A stretch of DNA of 18,546 bases from JANLYQ01 sp031365725. GTDB taxonomy: Bacteria > Actinomycetota > Actinomycetes > JACCUZ01. Both the position numbers and the translations under genes were made by a program. Positions 8,413 through 16,234 of the stretch are shown here, piece after piece (position 1 is the first letter of the stretch; every line of letters begins with the position of its first letter). The DNA lies in assembly GCA_031365725.1 (NCBI GenBank), contig JANLYQ010000016.1, positions 1-18,546 of the forward strand. The letters are read 5' to 3'. The notes under the pieces were generated by a model. That model was not told the DNA's origin and did not search any database. It saw only the letters and a program-made list of their open reading frames with translations.

Positions 8413-8417
8413 CCCCG

Positions 8418-11012
8418 ATGATCGGTCACCCGGACGGGCCGGAGGTGGCGCAGGCATTCCTCACCGGGTTGCTGTCCGGGCTGCTGGGCACAGCGAACGC
8501 CCGTCGACGCTCCGACAAGACCGGGGTGAGTGTCGGCGCGCTCGGCTTCCCGGCCAGCGGCGTCATGGGCACTGCGCTGGAGATCGCACTCGGCCCGGCG
8601 GACGCGTTCGGCTTCCTGATGACCGACATCCTCGACCGGATGGACGCGGCCCGGCCGTTCTTCGGCTACGTCTCGATCCGTGTGTGCAGCCAGACCCGGA
8701 CCCTGGTCGGCATGCAGCAGTTCGGCGACCCGGCTCAGCCGTTCTCCGTGATGATCGAGGTGGTGGCCTTCGCCTCGTCGAACAGTCTCGCGTTCATGCG
8801 CGACCTCCAGCAGCGGACCGCGGACAAGATCACTGGCGGGCTCGATGCGATGTTGCACTGGGGCCTCGAGAACGACCGCATCAACGGCGGCCATCTGCGG
8901 AAGGTCCTTGGCCTCCGCCGGCCGGCAAGTGCGAACATCAGCAAGCTCGACACGTTCAAGGCTGTGCGGGCGTTGATCGGGGTCGACTCACCAGCAACGG
9001 TCCGCCCCTTCGACAACTCGTTCACCAGCCGGTTGTGGCTCGATGCCGGGGTGGCGGACGACGACCCGTGGAGCTTCCAGACGGTCGTTCGCGGCTCACG
9101 CAAGGCGAGCACGCTCGGGCTGCGCAACACCGGTCACGCGCCGATGCGGATCGTCGGTGCGTGGGCGTCGGGCGACTTCCGTCTCCGCGAGCTGCCGGGT
9201 CTCCCCGGTCAGCAGCCGAATCTCGAGGTCGGCCCGATCCCTGCTGCTGCGACCCCGGTCGGCGACATCTTTGAGCTTCCGATCGCGTTCACCGCCCGTG
9301 AGCCGGGCCTGCACACCGGCGTACTCACTCTCGTGACTCACGCTGACGCGCCGGACAGCATCCGCCTGATCCGCGTGCAGCTGCACGCCCTGGTCGAATC
9401 GCTCGACGTTTCTCTGATCGACCCGGCACCACCGGCATCGCTCGACCTCGGCACCGTGCGCGCCGGCGACACCAAGACGGTCGGGGTCGTGGTCCAGAGT
9501 CACAGCACCGTGACGGCCGTCCTCGACTCGTACGAGTGCGCCGATGCTGATGCCGGCCGGCAGCTCGCCGTGGCGACCCTCGGCGTTGGTTCGTTGGCGC
9601 CCGGCGACACCAAGACCTATTGGGTGTCGCTGACACCCGACACGATCGGGGCCTTTGCCACCGAGCTCCGCCTCCGCTTCGTGGGTGGTGGCCTTGCTCA
9701 GCCCGACCAGCTGGTCACGCTGCCGGTCGTTGCGTCGGTCGTCGGTCCGCAGGCGACGCTGGAGCCGCCCACGCTCGACTTCGGGACGTTGACGGTGGGA
9801 GCAGTGGGCCTGGCTCAGGTCATCACGCTGCGCAACGTCGGGACGGAGCCGTTGACCGTCGCGAGCACGCTCGCCGGCAACGGGTTCCTGTCGCTGGGCC
9901 AGCCGCCGTCGAGCCTCGCGCCCGGTCAGGCCGCGGCACTCGAGGTCCGCTTCCGACCGGCCGCTGATGGGTTGGTGACGTCCTCCTACACGGTAGGTTC
10001 CAACAGCGCCCGACCGCCCGCACCGGTCGTCCTCACCGGCATCGGCGTGCTGCAGCCCTATCTCACTGCTGCGCCCGTGTCGGTCGCGTTCGGGATGTTG
10101 AACGTCGGCAGCACCAGCGGGGAGCAGACCGTGGTGGTGACCAACGCCGGTGTTCTCGCTGTCACCCTGAGCGGCTTTGCGTTGACGGGGCCGGACGCCG
10201 GGGAGTTCGTGATCACAGCAAACGATCGCAAGAGCGGCGACGTGCTGCGCCCCGAGCTGACGTGCACTATCAGGCTGCAGCTCGTGCCGACAGCGCCCGG
10301 TCCGAAGGCCGCCACCCTCGAGGTCGCCCATGACGGCGCACCAAGCCCGCTTCGGATCCTGGTCGAGGGGTCGGCGACGACCCCGCTCGGGCTCGCGCCG
10401 AGCGTGACGACGGTCGACTTCGGCGATGTCGCTGTCGGCTCCTCGTCGGGTCGCCGTCGGGTCACGTTGACCAACTATGCAGCCGAGCCGGTGACCGTGA
10501 CGTCCGTCGATCTCGCCGGGCTCGATCCCGGCGACTTCCGCATCGTGTCCGAAGATGCGACGAAGCGGCCACTGGCGCCCGGCGCGCGGTGCGCCATCAC
10601 CCTCGCGTGCTCGCCCAGCGTGCTGGGTGCGCGCGACGCCGAGCTGTTGGTCTCCGCCGATGTGGCCTGCGACCCGGTGCCCCTGCACGCCAACGGTCTC
10701 GAGGTCCGCCCGCAGTGGTCGCTGCCGAGCCTCGACTTCTCCACCTGGTTGGTCGGTCAGACCTCCCAGCGCCAGGAGGTCACGCTGCACAACGCCGGGA
10801 ACGCCACCGTGCTCGTCACCTCGGTCGGCGTCACCGGCGACTACCTGGTGCAGGACCTGGCAGCAACGTTCCCCACCATCCCCCCCAACGGCGACAAGTA
10901 CTTCTGGGTGTGGTTCCGCCCCAGCACCCAGGGCGTCTCGCCGGGCGAGCTCGTCGTACAGACCGATCAGGGGGCGCTGCCGGGTCTGCCGCTCGTGGGG
11001 ACCGGCGCCTGA
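8418..11012 (+). CDS. C-terminal portion of the FAD oxidoreductase fused to about six ASH/HYDIN-like Ig repeats
   Basis: This frame (864 aa from the first ATG at 8418; the true join is probably near 8385) continues the upstream flavoprotein. Residues 1-200 include 'FFGYVSIRVCSQT', 'SVMIEVVAFASSN' and 'HWGLENDRINGGHLRKVLGL', typical of the substrate/cap end of such oxidases. About six repeats of roughly 100-120 residues follow, starting near bases 9045, 9415, 9765, 10074, 10408 and 10726. Most carry the ASH/choice-of-anchor-D signature, for example 'LDFGTLTVGA', 'VAFGMLNVGSTSGEQTVVV', 'VDFGDVAVGSSSGRR' and 'LDFSTWLVGQTSQRQEVTL'. Such repeats are beta-sandwich binding modules. No ribosome binding site precedes ATG 8418, which argues against a separate gene. 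No sortase or membrane anchor is seen at the C-terminus. It converges on the next gene with 11 nt between. Confidence 0.75.
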   Translation: MIGHPDGPEVAQAFLTGLLSGLLGTANARRRSDKTGVSVGALGFPASGVMGTALEIALGPADAFGFLMTDILDRMDAARPFFGYVSIRVCSQTRTLVGMQQFGDPAQPFSVMIEVVAFASSNSLAFMRDLQQRTADKITGGLDAMLHWGLENDRINGGHLRKVLGLRRPASANISKLDTFKAVRALIGVDSPATVRPFDNSFTSRLWLDAGVADDDPWSFQTVVRGSRKASTLGLRNTGHAPMRIVGAWASGDFRLRELPGLPGQQPNLEVGPIPAAATPVGDIFELPIAFTAREPGLHTGVLTLVTHADAPDSIRLIRVQLHALVESLDVSLIDPAPPASLDLGTVRAGDTKTVGVVVQSHSTVTAVLDSYECADADAGRQLAVATLGVGSLAPGDTKTYWVSLTPDTIGAFATELRLRFVGGGLAQPDQLVTLPVVASVVGPQATLEPPTLDFGTLTVGAVGLAQVITLRNVGTEPLTVASTLAGNGFLSLGQPPSSLAPGQAAALEVRFRPAADGLVTSSYTVGSNSARPPAPVVLTGIGVLQPYLTAAPVSVAFGMLNVGSTSGEQTVVVTNAGVLAVTLSGFALTGPDAGEFVITANDRKSGDVLRPELTCTIRLQLVPTAPGPKAATLEVAHDGAPSPLRILVEGSATTPLGLAPSVTTVDFGDVAVGSSSGRRRVTLTNYAAEPVTVTSVDLAGLDPGDFRIVSEDATKRPLAPGARCAITLACSPSVLGARDAELLVSADVACDPVPLHANGLEVRPQWSLPSLDFSTWLVGQTSQRQEVTLHNAGNATVLVTSVGVTGDYLVQDLAATFPTIPPNGDKYFWVWFRPSTQGVSPGELVVQTDQGALPGLPLVGTGA

Positions 11013-11023
11013 ACCAGCTGCGG

Positions 11024-11596
11024 CTAGCGAGGGATGGTTCGACCGGCGGCCGCCATCAGGCGTTCGGTGTCGGTCGCGTCGGTCGGGGGCTGGGTGGCCG
11101 CCTTGATCAGATCGTGCTCTCTGGCTGCATCGGTGCAGGTAGCAGCGACGACTTCGGCGAGCACCGGGATCTCGGACGGATCGAACTCGACCGGCTGACC
11201 AAGGCTCGCCGAAAGGTCCCAGGCGTGGGCGGCCGCGTCGATGATGGCGAAGTCGATCACCACGGAGCCGGGCAGGGTGCCGAACGGCGTCTCGTGTGTC
11301 GCATCGAGGACCCCTTCGCTGCGCCATAAGGCCATGACGCGGCCGGTGACGTCGCTGGCAACGGGCTCGAGGTCGCCTGGAATGGGTGCGGCTTCCATGG
11401 CGTCTGCGCGTGCGACGAGCTGGTGGCCGGTGACCAGCCCGGCCCAGAGCAGCTGATTGTTCAACGCATGGCTGGCCAGGCGCCGTACCGACCAGGGTGC
11501 GCAGTTCGTCGGACCGTCCATGACGGAGTCCTCGAGGGTGCCGACGACCTGTCCCAGCTGGCCCAGTGCGTAATCAAGTGTGTGCAGGCGATTCAC
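11024..11596 (-). CDS. TIGR03086-like metal-binding protein (DinB / mycothiol-dependent maleylpyruvate isomerase superfamily)
   Basis: This 190-aa protein has the DinB four-helix fold signatures of the actinobacterial TIGR03086 group: 'NCAPWSVRRLASHALNN', with metal-ligand His43, and 'IDAAAHAWDLSASLGQPVEF', with the second His pair region. These proteins are small, cytoplasmic, usually metal-binding and sometimes mycothiol-linked; the substrate is unknown. The frame opens at GTG 11623, but I prefer GTG 11596 because AGGGAG stands 6 nt before it. The start given here therefore removes nine residues. It lies downstream of the AmiC-like gene on the same strand, separated by a strong hairpin, so it is probably expressed independently. 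Confidence 0.8.
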   Translation of the reverse strand: MNRLHTLDYALGQLGQVVGTLEDSVMDGPTNCAPWSVRRLASHALNNQLLWAGLVTGHQLVARADAMEAAPIPGDLEPVASDVTGRVMALWRSEGVLDATHETPFGTLPGSVVIDFAIIDAAAHAWDLSASLGQPVEFDPSEIPVLAEVVAATCTDAAREHDLIKAATQPPTDATDTERLMAAAGRTIPR

Positions 11597-11663
11597 GGCC
11601 GGCTCCCTAAGGTTGGCCGGCACGTTATCAAGGCAGAGCCCCGGTAGGGATGCGAACGGCGGA

Positions 11664-11694
11664 GGCCGCCTCCCACTGTGTTCGGGAGGCGGCC
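11664..11694 (-). terminator. hairpin terminator after the AmiC-like gene
   Basis: A perfect 11-bp inverted repeat (GGCCGCCTCCC at 11664-11674, GGGAGGCGGCC at 11684-11694) with a 9-nt loop begins 10 nt beyond the stop codon at 11705. No T-tract follows on either strand, as is common for terminators in high-GC actinomycetes. Position and stem strength support transcription termination of the minus-strand operon. Confidence 0.7.
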
Positions 11695-11704
11695 ACCCGT
11701 GCGC

Positions 11705-12820
11705 TCAGTGAGACCCGACAGTGGCTTCCTTGGGGTCGACGCGGCCGAGATTCTCGACGACTTCGAACATGCCGTGGTGGGCTCGAGCGATGTACATGTT
11801 CAGCCGCAGGTGGTGCTGTCCGGGGATCATCTCGGCGGGGCCGCCTGGCCCCTCGACGAGGCTGGCAGTGTCCAGCGCCTTCGCGACCGGGTCGGGGTCC
11901 ACGGAGCCTGCTGCGGTGACGGCTGCGGCCCACAGCTTGAGGCCGCGGTACATACCCGTGCACGCACTGCCGGCCGTGAACTGGGCACTGCCCGGGTAGC
12001 GCCGTTGGTACTCCCGGAGAAGTCCGAGGCTGAAGGGGTCCACAACCTGTTGGTAGTAGTCGAGGCAGCTGTAGAGCCCTTCCGCGTGCTCGGCAGGCAC
12101 GAGGTTGAGGAAGTTCTCGTCGAAGTAGGTGCAGACGATCTGTCCGCCCTTGCGGCTGAACCCCGCCTCGTGCAGGCGCGCGAGGAACGGTGTGAGCCCC
12201 GGGGGCACGATCGTGTTGAACACGACGTCCGCACCGCTTCCCATGATGCGCTCCACCGTCGCGTCGTACCCGACGTGGTCGAGCGGGTGATATTCCTCGC
12301 CCACGATCGTGCCGCCGTGGCTGGTCACGACCTCGCGGACCTTCGCATTCAGCACGCGCGGCCAGATGTAGTCGGCTGACGGGAGGTAGAACGTCTGCGC
12401 GCCGGTGTGCTTCATCAGCCACGGGACGAGCGGCTCGACCTGCTGCGCCGGCACCGGGCCGGTGCAGAAGATGAGCGGATCGGACTCCTGGCCCTCGTAC
12501 TGCTCGGGGTAGATGTAGAGCTTCTGCCCGCGGTCGACGACCGGGCCTTTGATGGCCTGCCGCGTGGAGCTGTAGATGCCCCCGAGCACGACGTCGACGT
12601 CGTGCTCGTCCACCATCCTTTCGGCCGCGGCCGTAGCCACGTCGTCGTCGGTCGCGCTGTCCTCGACGATCAGGTGGAGCTGCCGGCCGAGGAGGCCGCC
12701 ACCCGCGTTGAGGTCGTGCACGACCATGTCAGCGACGTTCGCGTTCGCGATGCCCATGAACGACAGTGCGCCCGTGAGATCGGTGATGACTCCCACGTTG
12801 ATGGCGTCTGATGTAGTCAT
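11705..12820 (-). CDS. AmiC/UrtA-type amide or amino-acid binding protein without signal peptide
   Basis: This 371-aa type I periplasmic-binding-protein fold (Peripla_BP_5) begins 'MTTSDAINVGVITDLTG'. It resembles Pseudomonas AmiC, the cytoplasmic amide sensor, in several blocks: 'GPVPAQQVEPLVPWLMKHTG', 'ADYIWPRVLNAKVREV', 'SHGGTIVGEEYHPL', 'ERIMGSGADVVFNTIVPPG' and the C-terminal 'GQHHLRLNMYIARAHHGMFE'. The transport receptors UrtA/FmdD share this fold. There is no leader, and an in-frame TGA (the stop of the upstream gene) lies just 9 nt before the ATG, so no longer start exists. A GAGG sequence 7-8 nt upstream is the ribosome binding site. The protein should be cytoplasmic. No permease or ATPase genes adjoin it, so a sensory role is more likely than uptake. 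The ligand is unknown (amides, urea and branched amino acids are candidates). Confidence 0.85.
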   Translation of the reverse strand: MTTSDAINVGVITDLTGALSFMGIANANVADMVVHDLNAGGGLLGRQLHLIVEDSATDDDVATAAAERMVDEHDVDVVLGGIYSSTRQAIKGPVVDRGQKLYIYPEQYEGQESDPLIFCTGPVPAQQVEPLVPWLMKHTGAQTFYLPSADYIWPRVLNAKVREVVTSHGGTIVGEEYHPLDHVGYDATVERIMGSGADVVFNTIVPPGLTPFLARLHEAGFSRKGGQIVCTYFDENFLNLVPAEHAEGLYSCLDYYQQVVDPFSLGLLREYQRRYPGSAQFTAGSACTGMYRGLKLWAAAVTAAGSVDPDPVAKALDTASLVEGPGGPAEMIPGQHHLRLNMYIARAHHGMFEVVENLGRVDPKEATVGSH

Positions 12821-12829
12821 CGTGACGCC

Positions 12830-13102
12830 TCAGGCCTCGACCGCGCCGTGGAAGCGCAGGGTGTAGGGCTTGATCAGGTGGCCTGCGTCCTTCATGACCG
12901 GCGGGACCGTCGGGTCGGTCACGAAGCTCTCCCAACCGGCGTCGTCCCAGTCGAAGACGACCCACGCGTGGTCAGGGGCCGAGTCGTCGCGGAACACCAG
13001 CGCGCCCTTGCAGCCGTGTTCGGCGCGCTTCTCGGCGCCGCCGGTGCTGAAGACGGACCAGAACTTGTCCCAGTCTGCGAACTGAGTGGTGGCGAGGATC
13101 AT
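12830..13102 (-). CDS. small protein resembling the dimeric alpha+beta barrel (ABM-like) superfamily, function unknown
   Basis: This 90-aa protein starts 'MILATTQFADWDKFWSVFST', has a central 'GCKGALVFRDDSAPDHAWVV', and then 'FDWDDAGWESFVTDPTVPPV'. The pattern of a short ferredoxin-like domain with conserved Trp/Asp residues is seen in antibiotic biosynthesis monooxygenase-like and stress-responsive dimeric barrel proteins. I cannot assign a reaction. The start is well supported: AAAGGAG lies 7 nt before ATG 13102, whereas the longer frame from 13228 has no such signal. It is the first gene of an operon with the AmiC-like gene, 9 nt downstream and in the same frame beyond a single TGA. Confidence 0.75.
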   Translation of the reverse strand: MILATTQFADWDKFWSVFSTGGAEKRAEHGCKGALVFRDDSAPDHAWVVFDWDDAGWESFVTDPTVPPVMKDAGHLIKPYTLRFHGAVEA

Positions 13103-13116
13103 GGGGTGCTCCTTTG

Positions 13117-13145
13117 CGATCGGGGTGGCTTGACGCAACCGATCG
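13117..13145. promoter_or_regulatory. 7-bp inverted repeat upstream of the small-protein/AmiC-like operon
   Basis: CGATCGG (13117-13123) and CCGATCG (13139-13145) are perfect inverted arms, 22 bp centre to centre, located just beyond the ribosome binding site of the gene starting at 13102. The 95-nt gap to the regulator stop is the only place for a promoter or operator of the downstream operon. The site could be a dimer-binding operator or a 5'-UTR hairpin. No convincing -35/-10 pair was found. Confidence 0.35.
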
Positions 13146-13197
13146 TGCGCCCGGCGCTGCCACCGCGGCATCCGGAGTTCTCCCCATTTCCACGGCC

Positions 13198-16104
13198 TCA
13201 GTCGACGAGGCCGTGTTCCACAGCCCAACGCGTCGCCGCCGCTCGGTTGGTCGCGCCGATCTTCGAGTAGAGGTTCTGGATGTGGCGGTCCGCGGTCTTC
13301 GCTGAGATGTAGAGCTGCCCCGCGATCTCGCGGGTGGTGTGGCCCTGTGCCGCGAGGCGGAGTACGTCGACCTCTCGCACGCTGAGTCCACCGGGTCGTG
13401 TGGTGCGGCTCGTCGCCCTGGCGCGGAGCTCGGCCCGCGCTCGCTGGATCTGCCCGCGGGCGAAGTGCGCCGCGTCGCCGAGATCCATCTCCGCACCGGT
13501 AGCGGCAAGGTCGCCGGCCGCCGGCCTGCCCAGCTTCGCCAGCAGACGGTCGGCGAGCTCGGGCAGATCGGGAACGTGGTGTTCGCTGCCCGGCTGCCGG
13601 ACGATCGCCGCATGCAGGGTGGCCGCGCTGTCGAGCCGGTCGATGCGTTCGAACAGGGCGGTCGCACTGGCCAGGGTGATCGTCAGCTGAGCCACGTTTC
13701 CCGCCTGGTGGAAGGCGTCGATCGCCGCGTCAAACATGGCGAGCGCGTCGTCGGGGTCGGCGTCGACGAGTCGCAGCCTCGCCGCGTCGCGCGCGATGAA
13801 TCCGACGAAGAAGTCGACGCGGTGCTGGCGTACGTAGTCCAGGCCCTCGCGCCACACGGCGAGGGCGCGGTCGGGGTCGCGGTGAGTGTGCGCACCTCCA
13901 GCGGTCCAGTACGCGTACGCGATGAAGTACGGGTTGCCGAGCGCGCGGGCAGCGGCCATCGCGTCGTCGGTGATGGCCAGTGCCTCGTCGACTCGCCCGG
14001 ACGCCTGCAGGCCGTCGAGGAGCAAGGACAGGGCCCAACCGCGGGCGTTCCCGGGGAGTGAAGCGACGCGCTCGGCCGTGTCGACGTACCGGTCGAGGTG
14101 GCCGTCGTAGACGTGAGCGAGCGCTTCGATCAGGCCGGCCATCCCGGGCTCGCACGGTTCGTAGCGCGGGTCGGCCTCGAGCCGGCCCGCACGTTGTGCC
14201 GCCGCGACGGCCTCGGCCGGGCGCCCGGTGAAGCATGCCCAGGCCGCACCGGTGTAGAGCCGCGGGAGGCGTCGTACATCGGCTCGGGTCGCGTCGGCGA
14301 GGAGCTCTTGGGCCCAGCCGACCGTTTCGAACAGCTGGATCGACGCCCCCATGAGAGCGGAGTGCGCAGCGATGTCGGCCGCGGTCTCGAGGTCGCCTCG
14401 AGACCAGCTCCACCGGAAGGCGGCACGAAGATTGGCGAGCTCGACCTCCAGCCAGTCGACGCAGTCGCGCCACGCCGGGCCGTTCCAGCGCCCCCAGCGC
14501 GCGGTCGCCTGCCGGCCGAAGTGGACCGCGTGGCGGTCACGCAGCTGCTCGAGCCGGTCAGCGGCGGCGAGCTCGTCCTGCGCGAACTGCCGGATTGTCT
14601 CAAGCACAACGTAACGGGCCGACCCCACGGTGTTGTCGGCGACCATCAGCGACTTGCGCACGAGTGAGTCGATCAGGTCGAGCACCACGAGGTCGTCCTC
14701 GGCACCGAGCACCTCGGTGATCGCGGCGAGGTCGAATCCACCGGCGAACACCGCGGTGCTGCACAGCATCGCGCGCTCGTCGTCATCGAGCAGATCGTAG
14801 GACCACGCGACCACGTCTCGCAGTGTCTGCTGACGGCGAGGTGCGCGCGGCGATGCCGTGAGGATGCGGAACCGGTCGCCGAGCCGGTCGCGGATGTCGA
14901 CCGGGCTCATCGAGATGGTCCGTGCTGCCGCAAGCTCGATTCCGAGCGGAAGCCCGTCGAGGCTCCGGCAGATCTCGACGACTGCGGCCGCAGTGGTTAG
15001 CTCTGCGAAGTCGATGCGGGACCCCAGCATCTGGGCTCGCTCGACGAACAACGTGGCCGCCGGTGAGCCGGCACCTCCATCAAGAGTGAGAGGAAGCACA
15101 AGCCGTCGTTGCTCCCCCGGGACGTCGAGGGCTTCTCGAGAGGTCGCGAGGATACGCAGTGTCGTCGTCCGTCCGATCAGTTCGCGGACCGTGCTGGCGA
15201 CCGCGTCGACCACGTGCTCGCAGTTGTCGAGGACGACCAGCGCCCGCCCCCCGGTCAACGCCTCCGCGAGCGTCTGGACCACCGGTGTCCCCGCTTGCGG
15301 AGTGATCCCCAATGTGGTCGCGATCGCATCGGGTACCGCATCGGGGTCGGTGAGTGCTGCGAGCTCGACCATCCAGACGCCGTCGGGATAGTCGGCGGCA
15401 AGGGCCGCGCCCACCTCGATCGCGAGACGTGTCTTGCCGACACCACCCACCCCGGTCAAGGTCACCAGCCGGTCGGCCCGCACCAGCTCGATGAGGTTCG
15501 GGACTGTCTGCTCGCGGCCGATGAGACTCGTCGTCGGCATCGGAAGGTTGCCCCGGTGCGCGTCATGGGCGCGAGGTGCCGGGAAGTGTGAAGGGGCGCC
15601 GTCGACGGACACCTGGAAGAGGCGCTCCGCCCTCGGCAGGTCGGGCAGGCGGTGATCGCCGAGGTCGACGAGGTCGTAACCGTCGAGCAGCGACGCCGTC
15701 CGGGCTCCGACGAGCACCTGTCCGCCGTGCGCCGCGGCCATGATGCGTGCCGCCCGGTTCACCACCGGGCCGAGGTACGTGCCGTCTCGGGTGCTCGCGA
15801 TCCCGGTCTCCAGGCCCATCCTGGCCCGCAGTCGCATGTCCCCCGGCCAGGGCTCAGCGACGAGGACGCGTTGCGCAGCCACCGCGGCATCGACCGCGTC
15901 ATGAGGATCAGTGAACACCACGGCGAAGCCGTCGCCATCGACGGCGAACACCCGTCCCCCGTGACTGGCGAAGGCCGCGCGAAGCAGCTCGTCGTGGCGT
16001 GCCAAGGCGGTGCCGATGACGTCTGCGTGCTCTTCCCACAGCGTCGTGGCGCCCTCGATGCCGGTGAACAGGAATGTCACCGGCTCGGTCGAGGCGTGCG
16101 TCAC
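13198..16104 (-). CDS. LuxR-family ATPase regulator with N-terminal class III cyclase-like domain
   Basis: This 968-aa transcription regulator has the architecture known from M. tuberculosis Rv0386/Rv2488c-type proteins. Residues about 7-170 are a class III nucleotide cyclase homology domain with Gly15 in 'FLFTGIEGATTLW', Asp58 in 'VDGDGFAVVF', and Asn116/Arg120 in 'VVNRAAR'. Next is an NB-ARC/STAND-like ATPase with Walker A GVGGVGKT at 218-225 and Walker B 'RALVVLDNCEHVVD'. An alpha-helical TPR-like region follows. The C-terminal LuxR HTH contains 'SVREVDVLRLAAQGHTTREI' and 'ISAKTADRHIQNLYSKIGAT'. The first metal-binding Asp of the cyclase is replaced by Gly15, so cyclase activity is doubtful. 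I chose GTG 16104 because homology begins just after it; the frame extends to 16323 without homology, and the ribosome binding site is weak. It is transcribed toward the small-protein/AmiC-like operon, which it may control. Confidence 0.88.
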   Translation of the reverse strand: MTHASTEPVTFLFTGIEGATTLWEEHADVIGTALARHDELLRAAFASHGGRVFAVDGDGFAVVFTDPHDAVDAAVAAQRVLVAEPWPGDMRLRARMGLETGIASTRDGTYLGPVVNRAARIMAAAHGGQVLVGARTASLLDGYDLVDLGDHRLPDLPRAERLFQVSVDGAPSHFPAPRAHDAHRGNLPMPTTSLIGREQTVPNLIELVRADRLVTLTGVGGVGKTRLAIEVGAALAADYPDGVWMVELAALTDPDAVPDAIATTLGITPQAGTPVVQTLAEALTGGRALVVLDNCEHVVDAVASTVRELIGRTTTLRILATSREALDVPGEQRRLVLPLTLDGGAGSPAATLFVERAQMLGSRIDFAELTTAAAVVEICRSLDGLPLGIELAAARTISMSPVDIRDRLGDRFRILTASPRAPRRQQTLRDVVAWSYDLLDDDERAMLCSTAVFAGGFDLAAITEVLGAEDDLVVLDLIDSLVRKSLMVADNTVGSARYVVLETIRQFAQDELAAADRLEQLRDRHAVHFGRQATARWGRWNGPAWRDCVDWLEVELANLRAAFRWSWSRGDLETAADIAAHSALMGASIQLFETVGWAQELLADATRADVRRLPRLYTGAAWACFTGRPAEAVAAAQRAGRLEADPRYEPCEPGMAGLIEALAHVYDGHLDRYVDTAERVASLPGNARGWALSLLLDGLQASGRVDEALAITDDAMAAARALGNPYFIAYAYWTAGGAHTHRDPDRALAVWREGLDYVRQHRVDFFVGFIARDAARLRLVDADPDDALAMFDAAIDAFHQAGNVAQLTITLASATALFERIDRLDSAATLHAAIVRQPGSEHHVPDLPELADRLLAKLGRPAAGDLAATGAEMDLGDAAHFARGQIQRARAELRARATSRTTRPGGLSVREVDVLRLAAQGHTTREIAGQLYISAKTADRHIQNLYSKIGATNRAAATRWAVEHGLVD

Positions 16105-16221
16105 GCGCCCAGACTTGCAGGGATCTTGGCCGCTTCCTACCGCGCGCCGCGGGAATCCGGTATGTCCGAACGCCGTGGACCACCGAATGGGATGCGGTCC
16201 GGCTCCTGGGTGGTCTGCGCC

Positions 16222-16234
16222 TACAGTGCCGGTG
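16222..16234 (+). promoter_or_regulatory. candidate -10 element (TACAGT) for a leaderless GTG transcript
   Basis: TACAGT at 16222-16227 fits the TANNNT consensus and ends 6 nt before GTG 16234, the spacing that places transcription start on the first base of the codon. No Shine-Dalgarno sequence precedes either GTG 16234 or ATG 16243. Leaderless genes with exactly this geometry are common in actinomycetes. No good -35 was found, which is usual for this class. It lies in the 129-bp divergent gap shared with the LuxR-type regulator gene. Confidence 0.45.

Noticed and set aside
9096..11327. 743-aa minus-strand ORF opposite the ASH-repeat gene
   Set aside because: It is antisense to clear repeat domains, is low-complexity Arg/Gly/Asp-rich, runs across the TIGR03086-like gene and has no family motif; a GC-rich shadow.
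15652..16233. Upstream extension of the 112-aa hypothetical gene
   Set aside because: It lies antisense to the cyclase-like domain of the regulator and ends at the leaderless promoter; only the part after 16234 looks like a separate gene.
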